A stretch of DNA of 64,000 nucleotides from Streptococcus oralis (GTDB lineage Bacteria > Bacillota > Bacilli > Lactobacillales > Streptococcaceae). The DNA lies in the NCBI RefSeq assembly GCF_001983955.1, contig NZ_CP019562.1, positions 248,001 through 312,000 of the forward strand, in the 5' to 3' direction. Position numbers and translations under genes: made by a program. Below, piece by piece: positions 17,080 to 28,049 of the stretch; within the stretch, counting starts at the first letter, position 1; each line of letters opens with the position of its first letter. Under the pieces are notes generated by a model that was not told where the DNA came from, did not search any database, and saw nothing but the letters and a program-made list of their open reading frames with translations.

Positions 17080-17271
17080 ATGAAAAATAAAATGATTGTC
17101 GCAGTGAGTTTAGTAGCAGCAGGAGTTATGACCTATCTCATGTTTTCAGGATTGGACGAGGGTTTCTACCATTTCCCTTGGGAGCTCTTTGCTGGCTTTG
17201 GAATGATGTCTTGGCTTGTCAGAGAAGGTTTGAAATTGGTCAGAGATGTGAAAAAGGAGTTTGAGGAATGA
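17080..17271 (+). CDS. Small two-helix membrane protein
   Basis: A 63-residue protein, starting at ATG 17080 behind GGAGG; the longer frame from TTG 17053 has no ribosome site. Two hydrophobic segments are seen (MIVAVSLVAAGVMTYLMFSG and the region around FPWELFAGFGMMSWLV), with a charged C-terminus RDVKKEFEE. It overlaps the next gene by ATGA. I do not recognise a family. As first gene of an operon encoding an ABC exporter and a two-component system it may be a membrane accessory of either. Confidence 0.75.
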   Translation: MKNKMIVAVSLVAAGVMTYLMFSGLDEGFYHFPWELFAGFGMMSWLVREGLKLVRDVKKEFEE

Positions 17272-17462
17272 AAAAAGCAATCATCTATCTCTTTATCGGC
17301 CTGTCACTCTTGGTATGGTTAGTGGAAATGTTTACTGGTTGGTTTGACCAAACCGTGCTTCGCCAATTTATTCGTGGTGCTTGGGGTTTTGGGTTTATGA
17401 TTTTCGTCGTTTTCCCTATGGGAATGAAGTGGTTGAAAGGAGAATCTCATGACTGTGATTAA
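17268..17462 (+). CDS. Small membrane protein
   Basis: A 64-residue protein with two hydrophobic segments (about 4-21 and 35-52) and the motif VVFPMGMKWLKGE near the C-terminus. It overlaps the gene before it by four bases and the ABC ATPase after it by 14 bases, so translation is likely coupled. GAGG lies just before the ATG. It resembles its upstream neighbour in size and topology, but no family is recognised. Confidence 0.75.
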   Translation: MKKAIIYLFIGLSLLVWLVEMFTGWFDQTVLRQFIRGAWGFGFMIFVVFPMGMKWLKGESHDCD

Positions 17463-18324
17463 AGTTGAGAAATTGAGTAAGAAAATAAAAGACAAGGAGA
17501 TCTTGCGGAACATCTCCTTTGAAATCAACGATGGTGAATGTGTCGCCTTGATCGGACCTAACGGAGCAGGGAAGACAACCTTGATTGATTGCCTCTTGGG
17601 CGACAAGTTCGTGAGCTCAGGTCAGATAGCTATTCAAGGCTTTGCACCAACAGATCCTCGATTAAAGCAGCTTATTTCTATCTTACCTCAAGAAAATACG
17701 GTGGTTCAAGACTTGAAAGTGAAAGAACTCTTATCCTTCTTTCAATCAATCTATCCAAACAGTCTCTCCAATCAAGAAATTGATGACTTGCTGAGATTTT
17801 CGGACAAACAGAAAAATCAGCTAGCGGGCAAGTTGTCTGGTGGGCAAAAACGTTTGTTCTCTTTCGTGTTGGCACTAATAGGTCGTCCGAAAATTCTATT
17901 TTTGGACGAACCAACTGCTGCCATGGATACCTCGACACGTCAGCATTTTTGGGAAATTGTCAATCAGTTAAAGAAAAATGGTGTCACCATTGTCTACTCT
18001 TCTCACTATATCGAAGAGGTAGAACATACGGCTGACCGCATTTTGGTCCTCCACAAGGGTGAATTGATCCGGGATACGACACCTTATGCCATGCGTGGTG
18101 AAGAACAAGAAAAACATTTTACGGTACCTCTAACTTATCAGGAAGTTATCAGAACTTTAGACCAAGTTCAAGAGATTGAAATCAAGCAAAATGCTCTTTC
18201 CTTCACAACCAAAGAAGCCAGCCAGGTATGGAAAGTCTTGCAAGAACAGGGCTGCATGATCGAAGAAATTGAAGTTCGCAATCGAACTCTCTTAGACAGT
18301 ATCTTCGAAACGACTCAAGACTAA
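17449..18324 (+). CDS. ABC transporter ATP-binding protein
   Basis: A 291-residue ATPase with Walker A GPNGAGKTT, Q-loop LPQENTV, signature LSGGQKRL, Walker B ILFLDEPTAAMD and switch YSSHYIEEVE. The C-terminal 80 residues are the extension typical of ABC-2 type exporters. It pairs with the permease that follows. AAAGGAG precedes the start inside the upstream gene. From memory the cluster equals the ABC genes before pneumococcal TCS11. Confidence 0.95.
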   Translation: MTVIKVEKLSKKIKDKEILRNISFEINDGECVALIGPNGAGKTTLIDCLLGDKFVSSGQIAIQGFAPTDPRLKQLISILPQENTVVQDLKVKELLSFFQSIYPNSLSNQEIDDLLRFSDKQKNQLAGKLSGGQKRLFSFVLALIGRPKILFLDEPTAAMDTSTRQHFWEIVNQLKKNGVTIVYSSHYIEEVEHTADRILVLHKGELIRDTTPYAMRGEEQEKHFTVPLTYQEVIRTLDQVQEIEIKQNALSFTTKEASQVWKVLQEQGCMIEEIEVRNRTLLDSIFETTQD

Positions 18325-18336
18325 AGGAGATTGACG

Positions 18337-19071
18337 ATGAAAAATATGACAAGTCTCATGAAAGTGGAAATCATTCTGATGAAACGGCAAGCAGTCTACT
18401 ACTTACTATCCATCGGACTTCCAAGTGTGTTTTACCTTATCTTTTCTGGTATGATGTCAGGGTCAGATATTCCAGAAATTGCTCTTCAAGCCTATCTTTT
18501 TGCCATGACGCTCTTTAGTATCATGTCAAGTGCTTTTTTCAGTATCCCAAGCACACTCGAGTCTGATAAGACAAACAACTGGCAAAAATTGATTCAACAT
18601 TCTCCCGTATCTATGGTAGAATATTATGTATCAAAACTGTTCAGTACCCTACTGACTTTCTTGTTATCAATTACAGTTGTCTTTTCAGTTGGTCATTTTG
18701 TCCGTGGAGTGACTCTGCCTTGGCTTGACTGGATGGTAATTGGAGTTATGTTGCTGATCGGAAGCGTGGTCTTTATCAGCATGGGGGTCTTGGTGAGCTT
18801 GCTACCCAGTGCTCAACTGATGACGGTTGTTGGAAATATTGCCTATATTGCTTTGGCTGTTCTAGGTGGACTGTGGTTCCCCTTGGATTCCTTCCCAGAA
18901 TGGCTCCAATCTATTGGAAAGCTGACTCCAACCTATCAACTGATGCAGGTCGTCTCTACTTATTTGGAACACCATGAATTTAATATTCTTTCTGCCTTGG
19001 TTGTGCTAGGCTATACAGTTTTCTTTGGTGTACTGGTAATCCAGCTGAAAAAAAGGATTGAGGTAAAATAA
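18337..19071 (+). CDS. ABC-2 type transporter permease
   Basis: A 244-residue membrane protein with six predicted helices, ABC-2 permease type. Start ATG 18337 lies behind AAAGGAG; the TTG at 18331 is less likely. The late motif VLGGLWFPLDSFPEWLQSIGKLTP is typical of this family, where it precedes the last helices. Together with the ATPase it would form an exporter controlled by the two-component system encoded immediately after. The substrate is unknown. Confidence 0.9.
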   Translation: MKNMTSLMKVEIILMKRQAVYYLLSIGLPSVFYLIFSGMMSGSDIPEIALQAYLFAMTLFSIMSSAFFSIPSTLESDKTNNWQKLIQHSPVSMVEYYVSKLFSTLLTFLLSITVVFSVGHFVRGVTLPWLDWMVIGVMLLIGSVVFISMGVLVSLLPSAQLMTVVGNIAYIALAVLGGLWFPLDSFPEWLQSIGKLTPTYQLMQVVSTYLEHHEFNILSALVVLGYTVFFGVLVIQLKKRIEVK

Positions 19072-19075
19072 ATCT

Positions 19076-20774
<1,699 letters not shown>

Positions 20775-20830
20775 TAAGAAGGGTTAAAAAATTCCGAAAC
20801 GATAACTTGAATCGAAGGAAATCCATACTA

Positions 20831-20862
20831 GAAAGGAGGAGGCAAATTGTCTCCTTTTCTGG
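20831..20862 (+). terminator. Terminator of the six-gene operon
   Basis: The arms GAAAGGAG and CTCCTTTTC flank a 12-base loop and are followed by T's. Confidence 0.75.
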
Positions 20863-20926
20863 TTTAGAAAAGCGGTGAAAGCTAGTGTCAAAGAGTTAAA
20901 AGATCAGAATAAAAATGAAAAATATC

Positions 20927-21028
20927 TTGACAATGAAGGAAAAATTGTGTTACAATAATAGACGGTACTTTTTACTTTTGGTCTCTCAAAAGTGTACAGG
21001 GACGTGCTGACAAATGTTGCAAAAGTAC
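20927..21028 (+). promoter_or_regulatory. str operon promoter and structured leader
   Basis: TTGACA (20927-20932), 18 bases, TACAAT (20951-20956). The leader of about 130 bases contains ACTTTTG (20974-20980), which pairs with CAAAAGT (20987-20993), and GTAC (20965) with GTAC (20994). A second CAAAAGT at 21020-21026 can compete for the same partner, so two exclusive folds are possible. No terminator T run is evident, so if it is regulatory it may act on translation or RNA stability. Confidence 0.6.
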
Positions 21029-21092
21029 ACACAGATGGTAGCTGTCACCAAGTGTATCATCACCAAAAATAAAAAAACACAGGAGAATGTAG

Positions 21093-21506
21093 ATGCCTAC
21101 AATTAACCAATTGGTTCGCAAACCGCGTAAATCAAAAGTAGAAAAATCTAAATCACCAGCTTTGAACGTTGGTTACAACAGTCATAAAAAAGTTCAAACA
21201 AACGTTTCTTCACCACAAAAACGTGGTGTTGCAACTCGTGTGGGAACAATGACACCTAAAAAACCTAACTCTGCCCTTCGTAAATTCGCTCGTGTACGTT
21301 TGAGCAACCTTATCGAAGTTACTGCCTACATCCCAGGTATCGGACACAACTTGCAAGAGCACAGCGTGGTGCTTCTTCGTGGTGGACGTGTAAAAGACCT
21401 TCCAGGGGTACGTTACCATATCGTCCGTGGTGCACTTGATACTGCAGGTGTTAACGATCGTAAACAAGGCCGTTCTAAATACGGTACTAAACGTCCAAAA
21501 GCATAA
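21093..21506 (+). CDS. rpsL: 30S ribosomal protein S12
   Basis: A 137-residue S12 of the decoding centre, whose mutations give streptomycin resistance. The conserved [34 protein letters not shown] and [12 protein letters not shown] are present. In the resistance hot spots the sequence reads TPKKPNSA and [10 protein letters not shown], the wild-type, susceptible form. AGGAG is placed well before the ATG. It is the first gene of the str operon, 19 bases before rpsG. Confidence 0.99.
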   Translation: MPTINQLVRKPRKSKVEKSKSPALNVGYNSHKKVQTNVSSPQKRGVATRVGTMTPKKPNSALRKFARVRLSNLIEVTAYIPGIGHNLQEHSVVLLRGGRVKDLPGVRYHIVRGALDTAGVNDRKQGRSKYGTKRPKA

Positions 21507-21525
21507 GGAAAGGGGATAAAGAGAA

Positions 21526-21996
21526 ATGAGTCGTAAAAATAGAGCTCCAAAACGTGACGTATTGCCAGATCCGCTTTACAATTCACAACTAGTTACTCGT
21601 CTTATCAACCGCGTTATGCTTGACGGTAAACGTGGTACAGCTGCTTCAATCGTTTACGGTGCTTTTGAGCAAATCAAAGAAGCTACTGGTAACGATGCAC
21701 TTGAAGTATTTGAAACAGCTATGGAAAACATCATGCCTGTACTTGAAGTACGTGCACGTCGTGTTGGTGGATCTAACTACCAAGTCCCAGTTGAAGTTCG
21801 TCCAGAACGCCGTACAACACTTGGACTTCGTTGGTTGGTAACCATCGCTCGCCTTCGTGGTGAACACACAATGCAAGACCGTCTTGCAAAAGAAATCTTG
21901 GATGCTGCTAACAACACTGGTGCAGCAGTTAAGAAACGTGAAGACACTCACCGTATGGCTGAAGCTAACCGTGCCTTCGCACACTTCCGTTGGTAA
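21526..21996 (+). CDS. rpsG: 30S ribosomal protein S7
   Basis: A 156-residue S7, primary binder of the 3' domain of 16S r[23 protein letters not shown], the MLDGKRGTA segment and [20 protein letters not shown] are conserved. It ends in the typical [12 protein letters not shown]. It follows rpsL closely; the long structured interval to fusA makes it probably the last gene of the rpsL transcript, with some read-through possible. Confidence 0.99.
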
Positions 21997-22049
21997 GAAT
22001 AAGATACTAAGGGCGTTAAAAAAGCGACTGAAAATTAGGAAGCTTGACG

Positions 22050-22170
22050 TAGAATCAAAGATTCTAGGAAAGCTTATCTATTTTCCGAGCTTTTAGCCCG
22101 AGTTCAATTGGGTTCAAATCAGTTAACTTGAGCTTTTAGCCCGAGTTCAATTCAACTTGTCTACAAGTTG
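22050..22170 (+). repeat. Hairpins and a duplicated 23-base segment between rpsG and fusA
   Basis: Three structures are seen in the rpsG-fusA interval. TAGAATC (22050-22056) pairs with GATTCTA (22060-22066). A 23-base segment starting GAGCTTTTAGCCCG occurs identically at 22087-22109 and 22130-22152. CAACTTGT (22153-22160) pairs with ACAAGTTG (22163-22170). Their role is unknown; they may hold regulation or RNA-processing sites. Confidence 0.6.
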
Positions 22171-22200
22171 AAACCAACAAAAACAAGATAAACATTGAGA

Positions 22201-22228
22201 ACGGGTAGGTCCTGCCTATCCGTTTTTA
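22201..22228 (+). terminator. Terminator between rpsG and fusA
   Basis: ACGGGTAGG (22201-22209) and CCTATCCGT (22215-22223) pair with one G-U and are followed by five T's. Confidence 0.8.
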
Positions 22229-22237
22229 TTAAAATCG

Positions 22238-22246
22238 TGTTATAAT
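22238..22246 (+). promoter_or_regulatory. fusA promoter (extended -10)
   Basis: TGT-TATAAT directly downstream of the rpsL-rpsG terminator, about 38 bases before the fusA start. No good -35 is visible, as allowed for extended -10 promoters. It gives fusA its own transcription start. Confidence 0.65.
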
Positions 22247-22283
22247 AGAATAGAAATTAAAATAAATAGGAGAAACAAACCTC

Positions 22284-24365
22284 ATGGCACGCGAATTTTC
22301 ACTTGAAAAAACTCGTAATATCGGTATCATGGCTCACGTCGATGCCGGTAAAACAACAACTACTGAGCGTATTCTTTACTACACTGGTAAAATCCACAAA
22401 ATCGGTGAAACTCACGAAGGTGCGTCACAAATGGACTGGATGGAGCAAGAGCAAGAACGTGGTATCACTATCACATCTGCTGCGACAACAGCTCAATGGA
22501 ACAACCACCGCGTAAACATCATCGACACACCAGGACACGTGGACTTCACAATCGAAGTACAACGTTCTCTTCGTGTATTGGACGGTGCGGTTACTGTTCT
22601 TGACTCACAATCAGGTGTTGAGCCTCAAACTGAAACAGTTTGGCGTCAAGCAACTGAGTACGGAGTTCCACGTATCGTATTTGCCAACAAAATGGACAAA
22701 ATCGGTGCTGACTTCCTTTACTCAGTAAGCACACTTCACGACCGTCTTCAAGCAAACGCACACCCAATCCAATTGCCAATCGGTGCTGAAGATGACTTCC
22801 GCGGTATCATCGACTTGATCAAGATGAAAGCTGAAATCTATACTAACGACCTTGGTACAGATATCCTTGAAGAAGATATTCCAGCTGAATACCTTGACCA
22901 AGCTCAAGAATACCGTGAAAAATTGGTTGAAGCAGTCGCTGAAACTGATGAAGACTTGATGATGAAATACCTTGAAGGTGAAGAAATCACTAACGAAGAA
23001 TTGAAAGCTGCTATCCGTAAAGCAACTATCAACGTTGAATTCTTCCCAGTATTGTGTGGTTCTGCCTTCAAGAACAAAGGTGTTCAATTGATGCTTGATG
23101 CGGTTATTGACTACCTTCCAAGCCCACTTGATATCCCAGCAATCAAAGGTATCAACCCAGATACAGATGAAGAAGAAACTCGTCCAGCATCTGACGAAGA
23201 GCCATTTGCAGCTCTTGCCTTCAAGATCATGACTGACCCATTCGTAGGTCGTTTGACATTCTTCCGTGTATACTCAGGTGTTCTCCAATCAGGTTCTTAC
23301 GTATTGAACACATCTAAAGGTAAACGTGAACGTATCGGACGTATCCTTCAAATGCACGCTAACAGCCGTCAAGAAATTGACACTGTTTACTCAGGTGATA
23401 TCGCTGCTGCCGTTGGTTTGAAAGATACTACAACTGGTGACTCATTGACAGATGAAAAAGCTAAAATCATCCTTGAGTCAATCAACGTTCCAGAACCAGT
23501 TATCCAATTGATGGTTGAGCCAAAATCTAAAGCTGACCAAGACAAGATGGGTATCGCCCTTCAAAAATTGGCTGAAGAAGATCCAACATTCCGCGTTGAA
23601 ACAAACGTTGAAACTGGTGAAACAGTTATCTCTGGTATGGGTGAGCTTCACCTTGATGTCCTTGTTGACCGTATGCGTCGTGAGTTCAAAGTGGAAGCGA
23701 ACGTAGGTGCTCCTCAAGTATCTTACCGTGAAACATTCCGCGCTTCTACTCAAGCACGTGGATTCTTCAAACGTCAGTCTGGTGGTAAAGGTCAATTCGG
23801 TGATGTATGGATTGAATTTACTCCAAACGAAGAAGGTAAAGGATTCGAATTCGAAAACGCAATCGTCGGTGGTGTGGTTCCTCGTGAATTTATCCCAGCG
23901 GTTGAAAAAGGTTTGGTAGAATCTATGGCTAACGGTGTTCTTGCAGGTTACCCAATGGTTGACGTTAAAGCTAAGCTTTACGATGGTTCATACCACGATG
24001 TCGACTCATCTGAAACTGCCTTCAAGATTGCGGCTTCACTTGCCCTTAAAGAAGCTGCTAAGTCAGCACAACCAGCTATCCTTGAGCCAATGATGCTTGT
24101 AACAATCACTGTTCCAGAAGAAAACCTTGGTGATGTTATGGGTCACGTAACTGCTCGTCGTGGACGTGTAGATGGTATGGAAGCACACGGTAACAGCCAA
24201 ATCGTTCGTGCTTACGTTCCACTTGCTGAAATGTTCGGTTACGCAACAGTTCTTCGTTCTGCATCTCAAGGACGTGGTACGTTCATGATGGTATTTGACC
24301 ACTACGAAGATGTACCTAAGTCAGTACAAGAAGAAATCATTAAGAAAAACAAAGGTGAAGACTAA
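22284..24365 (+). CDS. fusA: Elongation factor G
   Basis: A 693-residue translational GTPase that drives tRNA-mRNA translocation and, with RRF, ribosome recycling. G1 [10 protein letters not shown]2 RGITI, G3 DTPGHVDF and G4 NKMDK are present, followed by domains II-V of normal length. The codon choice is strongly biased (GGT, CGT, GAA, AAA), as for other highly expressed genes here. TAGGAG precedes ATG 22284. It has its own promoter and terminator although it is adjacent to rpsL-rpsG. Confidence 0.99.
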   Translation: MAREFSLEKTRNIGIMAHVDAGKTTTTERILYYTGKIHKIGETHEGASQMDWMEQEQERGITITSAATTAQWNNHRVNIIDTPGHVDFTIEVQRSLRVLDGAVTVLDSQSGVEPQTETVWRQATEYGVPRIVFANKMDKIGADFLYSVSTLHDRLQANAHPIQLPIGAEDDFRGIIDLIKMKAEIYTNDLGTDILEEDIPAEYLDQAQEYREKLVEAVAETDEDLMMKYLEGEEITNEELKAAIRKATINVEFFPVLCGSAFKNKGVQLMLDAVIDYLPSPLDIPAIKGINPDTDEEETRPASDEEPFAALAFKIMTDPFVGRLTFFRVYSGVLQSGSYVLNTSKGKRERIGRILQMHANSRQEIDTVYSGDIAAAVGLKDTTTGDSLTDEKAKIILESINVPEPVIQLMVEPKSKADQDKMGIALQKLAEEDPTFRVETNVETGETVISGMGELHLDVLVDRMRREFKVEANVGAPQVSYRETFRASTQARGFFKRQSGGKGQFGDVWIEFTPNEEGKGFEFENAIVGGVVPREFIPAVEKGLVESMANGVLAGYPMVDVKAKLYDGSYHDVDSSETAFKIAASLALKEAAKSAQPAILEPMMLVTITVPEENLGDVMGHVTARRGRVDGMEAHGNSQIVRAYVPLAEMFGYATVLRSASQGRGTFMMVFDHYEDVPKSVQEEIIKKNKGED

Positions 24366-24382
24366 TCAGTCCTCACTCTAGA

Positions 24383-24411
24383 AGGAAGTCACTTAGTGGC
24401 TTCCTTTTTTC
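24383..24411 (+). terminator. fusA terminator
   Basis: The arms AGGAAGTCAC and GTGGCTTCCT flank a TTA loop and are followed by six T's. Confidence 0.88.
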
Positions 24412-24593
24412 GTCTTTAACTATTCATTTTTGCTGAATATAGTATACGAATTTAATCGCTAAGTGAGAAAAATACTAATTTTATTCAGAAAGAAAATATA
24501 CTAATTTGATAAATTAAAGTAAATAAAGCTTCCTAATTCCGTAGAAAAGTTAATAAAAATGAGGACAAGATTCATAAATACACTTTTAGATAG

Positions 24594-24648
24594 AAAATTC
24601 AGAAAATTGACTCTTTTGCCTTGAAAATTTTTGAAAAAATGGTATGAT
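24594..24648 (+). promoter_or_regulatory. ilv promoter with CodY-like box
   Basis: AAAATTCAGAAAATT at 24594-24608 matches the CodY consensus AATTTTCWGAAAATT at 13 of 15 positions. The promoter TTGAAA (24621-24626), 16 bases, TATGAT (24643-24648, extended by TGG) follows 12 bases later. A weaker CodY-like match overlaps the spacer. CodY repression of ilv genes by branched-chain amino acids is established in streptococci. The remaining interval 24412-24593 is AT-rich and holds nothing else that I recognise; no T-box was seen. Confidence 0.72.
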
Positions 24649-24688
24649 AGTAACAAGCTATTTTTTTAAGAGAAGAGAAAGGGGAACA

Positions 24689-26389
24689 ATGGAGAAAATC
24701 AGTTTAGAATCTCCTAAGACGGGGTCGGACCTAGTTTTGGAAACACTTCGGGACTTAGGGATTGATACCATTTTTGGTTATCCTGGTGGTGCAGTCTTAC
24801 CTTTGTATGATGCGATATACAATTTTAAAGGTATTCGCCACATCTTAGGACGCCATGAGCAAGGTTGTTTGCACGAAGCTGAAGGATATGCCAAATCAAC
24901 TGGAAAGTTGGGCGTTGCCGTCGTCACGAGTGGGCCGGGAGCAACAAATGCCATTACAGGGATTGCAGATGCCATGAGCGATAGCGTTCCCCTTTTGGTC
25001 TTTACAGGTCAGGTTGCGCGAGCTGGGATTGGGAAAGATGCCTTTCAGGAAGCAGACATCGTGGGGATTACCATGCCCATTACCAAATACAATTACCAAG
25101 TTCGTGAGACAGCAGATATTCCTCGTATCATTACGGAAGCTGTCCATATCGCAACGACTGGTCGTCCAGGTCCTGTTGTGATTGACTTGCCCAAGGATGT
25201 ATCAGCTCTAGAGACAGATTTCATCTATTCGCCAGAAGTTAATTTACCAAGTTACCAACCGACGCTTGATCCGAATGACATGCAAATCAAGAAAATCTTG
25301 AAGCAATTGTCAAAAGCCAAGAAACCTGTTTTGTTAGCAGGCGGTGGTATCAGCTATGCGGAAGCTTCTAAGGAGCTCAATGAATTTGCTGAACGTTACC
25401 AAATTCCAGTAGTCACTAGTCTTTTGGGGCAAGGAACCATTGCAACAAGCCATCCACTCTTCCTAGGGATGGGAGGCATGCACGGTTCTTTCGCAGCTAA
25501 TATTGCCATGACCGAGGCAGACTTTATGATTAGTATTGGTTGCCGTTTCGATGACCGCCTGACTGGCAATCCTAAGACCTTTGCTAAGAATGCCAAGGTT
25601 GCTCATATCGATATAGATCCAGCTGAGATTGGTAAGATTATCAGTGCAGATATTCCAGTGGTTGGGGACGCAAAGAAAGCCTTGCAGATGCTACTGGCAG
25701 AACCAACTGTTCATAACAATACTGAAAAGTGGATTGAAAAAGTCACCAAGGACAAGAATCGAGTTCGTTCTTATGATAAGAAAGAACGTGTGGTTCAGCC
25801 TCAGGCCGTTATTGAACGCATCGGTGAGTTGACGAATGGGGATGCCATTGTTGTCACAGACGTAGGGCAACACCAAATGTGGACAGCTCAGTATTATCCT
25901 TACCAAAATGAGCGTCAGTTAGTCACTTCTGGTGGTTTGGGTACCATGGGCTTCGGAGTTCCTGCAGCTATTGGAGCCAAGATTGCCAATCCAGAAAAAG
26001 AAGTCATCCTTTTTGTCGGTGATGGTGGTTTCCAAATGACCAACCAAGAGCTAGCAATCCTAAACATCTACAAGGTGCCGATTAAGGTTGTCATGTTGAA
26101 TAACCACTCACTAGGAATGGTTCGTCAGTGGCAGGAATCCTTCTATGAGGGTAGAACTTCAGAGTCAGTCTTTGATACCCTTCCTGACTTCCAGTTGATG
26201 GCACAGGCCTACGGCATTAAAAACTATAAGTTTGATAATCCAGAGACGATAGAGAAGGATCTAGAAGTCATTCTGGAGGATGTGCCCATGTTTATCGAGG
26301 TGGATATTTCTCGTAAGGAACAGGTCTTACCGATGGTACCAGCTGGTAAGAGCAATCATGAGATGTTGGGGGTGAAGTTCCATGCGTAG
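24689..26389 (+). CDS. ilvB: Acetolactate synthase large subunit
   Basis: A 566-residue ThDP- and FAD-dependent enzyme that condenses two pyruvates to acetolactate, or pyruvate with 2-ketobutyrate, the first common step of valine, leucine and isoleucine synthesis. FGYPGGAVLPLYDA holds the catalytic Glu-containing region with RHEQG downstream, and the ThDP motif GDGGFQMTNQELAIL through MLNNHSLGM is intact. ATG 24689 follows GAAAGGGG; a frame from 24644 starts inside the promoter and is rejected. It overlaps ilvN by eight bases. Confidence 0.98.
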   Translation: MEKISLESPKTGSDLVLETLRDLGIDTIFGYPGGAVLPLYDAIYNFKGIRHILGRHEQGCLHEAEGYAKSTGKLGVAVVTSGPGATNAITGIADAMSDSVPLLVFTGQVARAGIGKDAFQEADIVGITMPITKYNYQVRETADIPRIITEAVHIATTGRPGPVVIDLPKDVSALETDFIYSPEVNLPSYQPTLDPNDMQIKKILKQLSKAKKPVLLAGGGISYAEASKELNEFAERYQIPVVTSLLGQGTIATSHPLFLGMGGMHGSFAANIAMTEADFMISIGCRFDDRLTGNPKTFAKNAKVAHIDIDPAEIGKIISADIPVVGDAKKALQMLLAEPTVHNNTEKWIEKVTKDKNRVRSYDKKERVVQPQAVIERIGELTNGDAIVVTDVGQHQMWTAQYYPYQNERQLVTSGGLGTMGFGVPAAIGAKIANPEKEVILFVGDGGFQMTNQELAILNIYKVPIKVVMLNNHSLGMVRQWQESFYEGRTSESVFDTLPDFQLMAQAYGIKNYKFDNPETIEKDLEVILEDVPMFIEVDISRKEQVLPMVPAGKSNHEMLGVKFHA

Positions 26390-26858
26390 AATGTTAACAG
26401 CTAGATTGCAAAACCGTTCAGGAGTTTTGAATCGTTTTACAGGTGTCCTTTCTCGTCGTCAAGTCAATATTGAGAGTATCTCAGTTGGTGCGACAGAGAA
26501 CCCCAATGTATCTCGTATCACCATCATTATTGATGTAGCATCTCATGATGAAGTAGAGCAAATCATTAAACAGCTCAATCGTCAAATTGATGTGATTCGC
26601 ATTCGTGATATCACAGATAAACCACACTTGGAAAGAGAAGTTATCTTGGTGAAGGTATCTGCTCCTGCTGAGAAGCGTGCAGAAATCTTGGCCATTATCC
26701 AACCTTTCCGTGCAACGGTAGTAGATGTGGCTCCAAGCTCAATCACCATCCAGATGACGGGAAATGCTGAAAAGAGTGAAGCTTTATTGCGAGTGATTCG
26801 ACCATATGGTATTAAAAATATCGCTCGTACGGGTGCAACTGGATTTACCCGTGACTAA
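26382..26858 (+). CDS. ilvN: Acetolactate synthase small (regulatory) subunit
   Basis: A 158-residue regulatory subunit with an N-terminal ACT domain (TARLQNRSGVLNRFTGVLSR) that binds valine for feedback inhibition, and a C-terminal domain (LEREVILVKVSAP onward). The start overlaps the end of ilvB, so translation is coupled. Its TAA stop forms the first base of a short BOX-end remnant at 26858-26882. Confidence 0.97.
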   Translation: MRRMLTARLQNRSGVLNRFTGVLSRRQVNIESISVGATENPNVSRITIIIDVASHDEVEQIIKQLNRQIDVIRIRDITDKPHLEREVILVKVSAPAEKRAEILAIIQPFRATVVDVAPSSITIQMTGNAEKSEALLRVIRPYGIKNIARTGATGFTRD

Positions 26859-26882
26859 TACTCTTTGATTTTCATTGAGTAT
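26858..26882. repeat. Collapsed BOX/RUP-type repeat remnant
   Basis: A 25-base element running from ATACTC to GAGTAT. It contains TTTGATTTTCATTGAGTAT, the same end sequence as the BOX element at 14230-14248, joined directly to the opposite terminus. It looks like a BOX element whose interior was deleted. It begins at the last base of the ilvN stop codon. Confidence 0.6.
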
Positions 26883-26917
26883 AAAATCCAGCATAAATTT
26901 GTTAAACCAGCCTATAA

Positions 26918-27970
<1,053 letters not shown>

Positions 27971-27993
27971 TTCTTGTAAAGAGAGACAGAAGG

Positions 27994-28022
27994 CGAGTTG
28001 GGGGTACCTAACTCGTTTTTTA
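27994..28022 (+). terminator. Hairpin with T run between ilvC and ilvA
   Basis: CGAGTT (27994-27999) and AACTCG (28010-28015) flank a ten-base loop and are followed by seven T's. The stem is short, so it probably attenuates rather than blocks transcription into ilvA. Confidence 0.6.
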
Positions 28023-28049
28023 TCTTGAAAAGTACTTGAGGAGGAGACA

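Noticed and set aside
22722..23087. Antisense open frames in fusA and the str genes
   Set aside because: They arise from strong codon bias of highly expressed genes and have no start signals.
24436..24445. TACGAATT as a second ComX box upstream of ilvB
   Set aside because: The last base differs from TNCGAATA, it is over 200 bases from the gene, and ilvB has a normal promoter.
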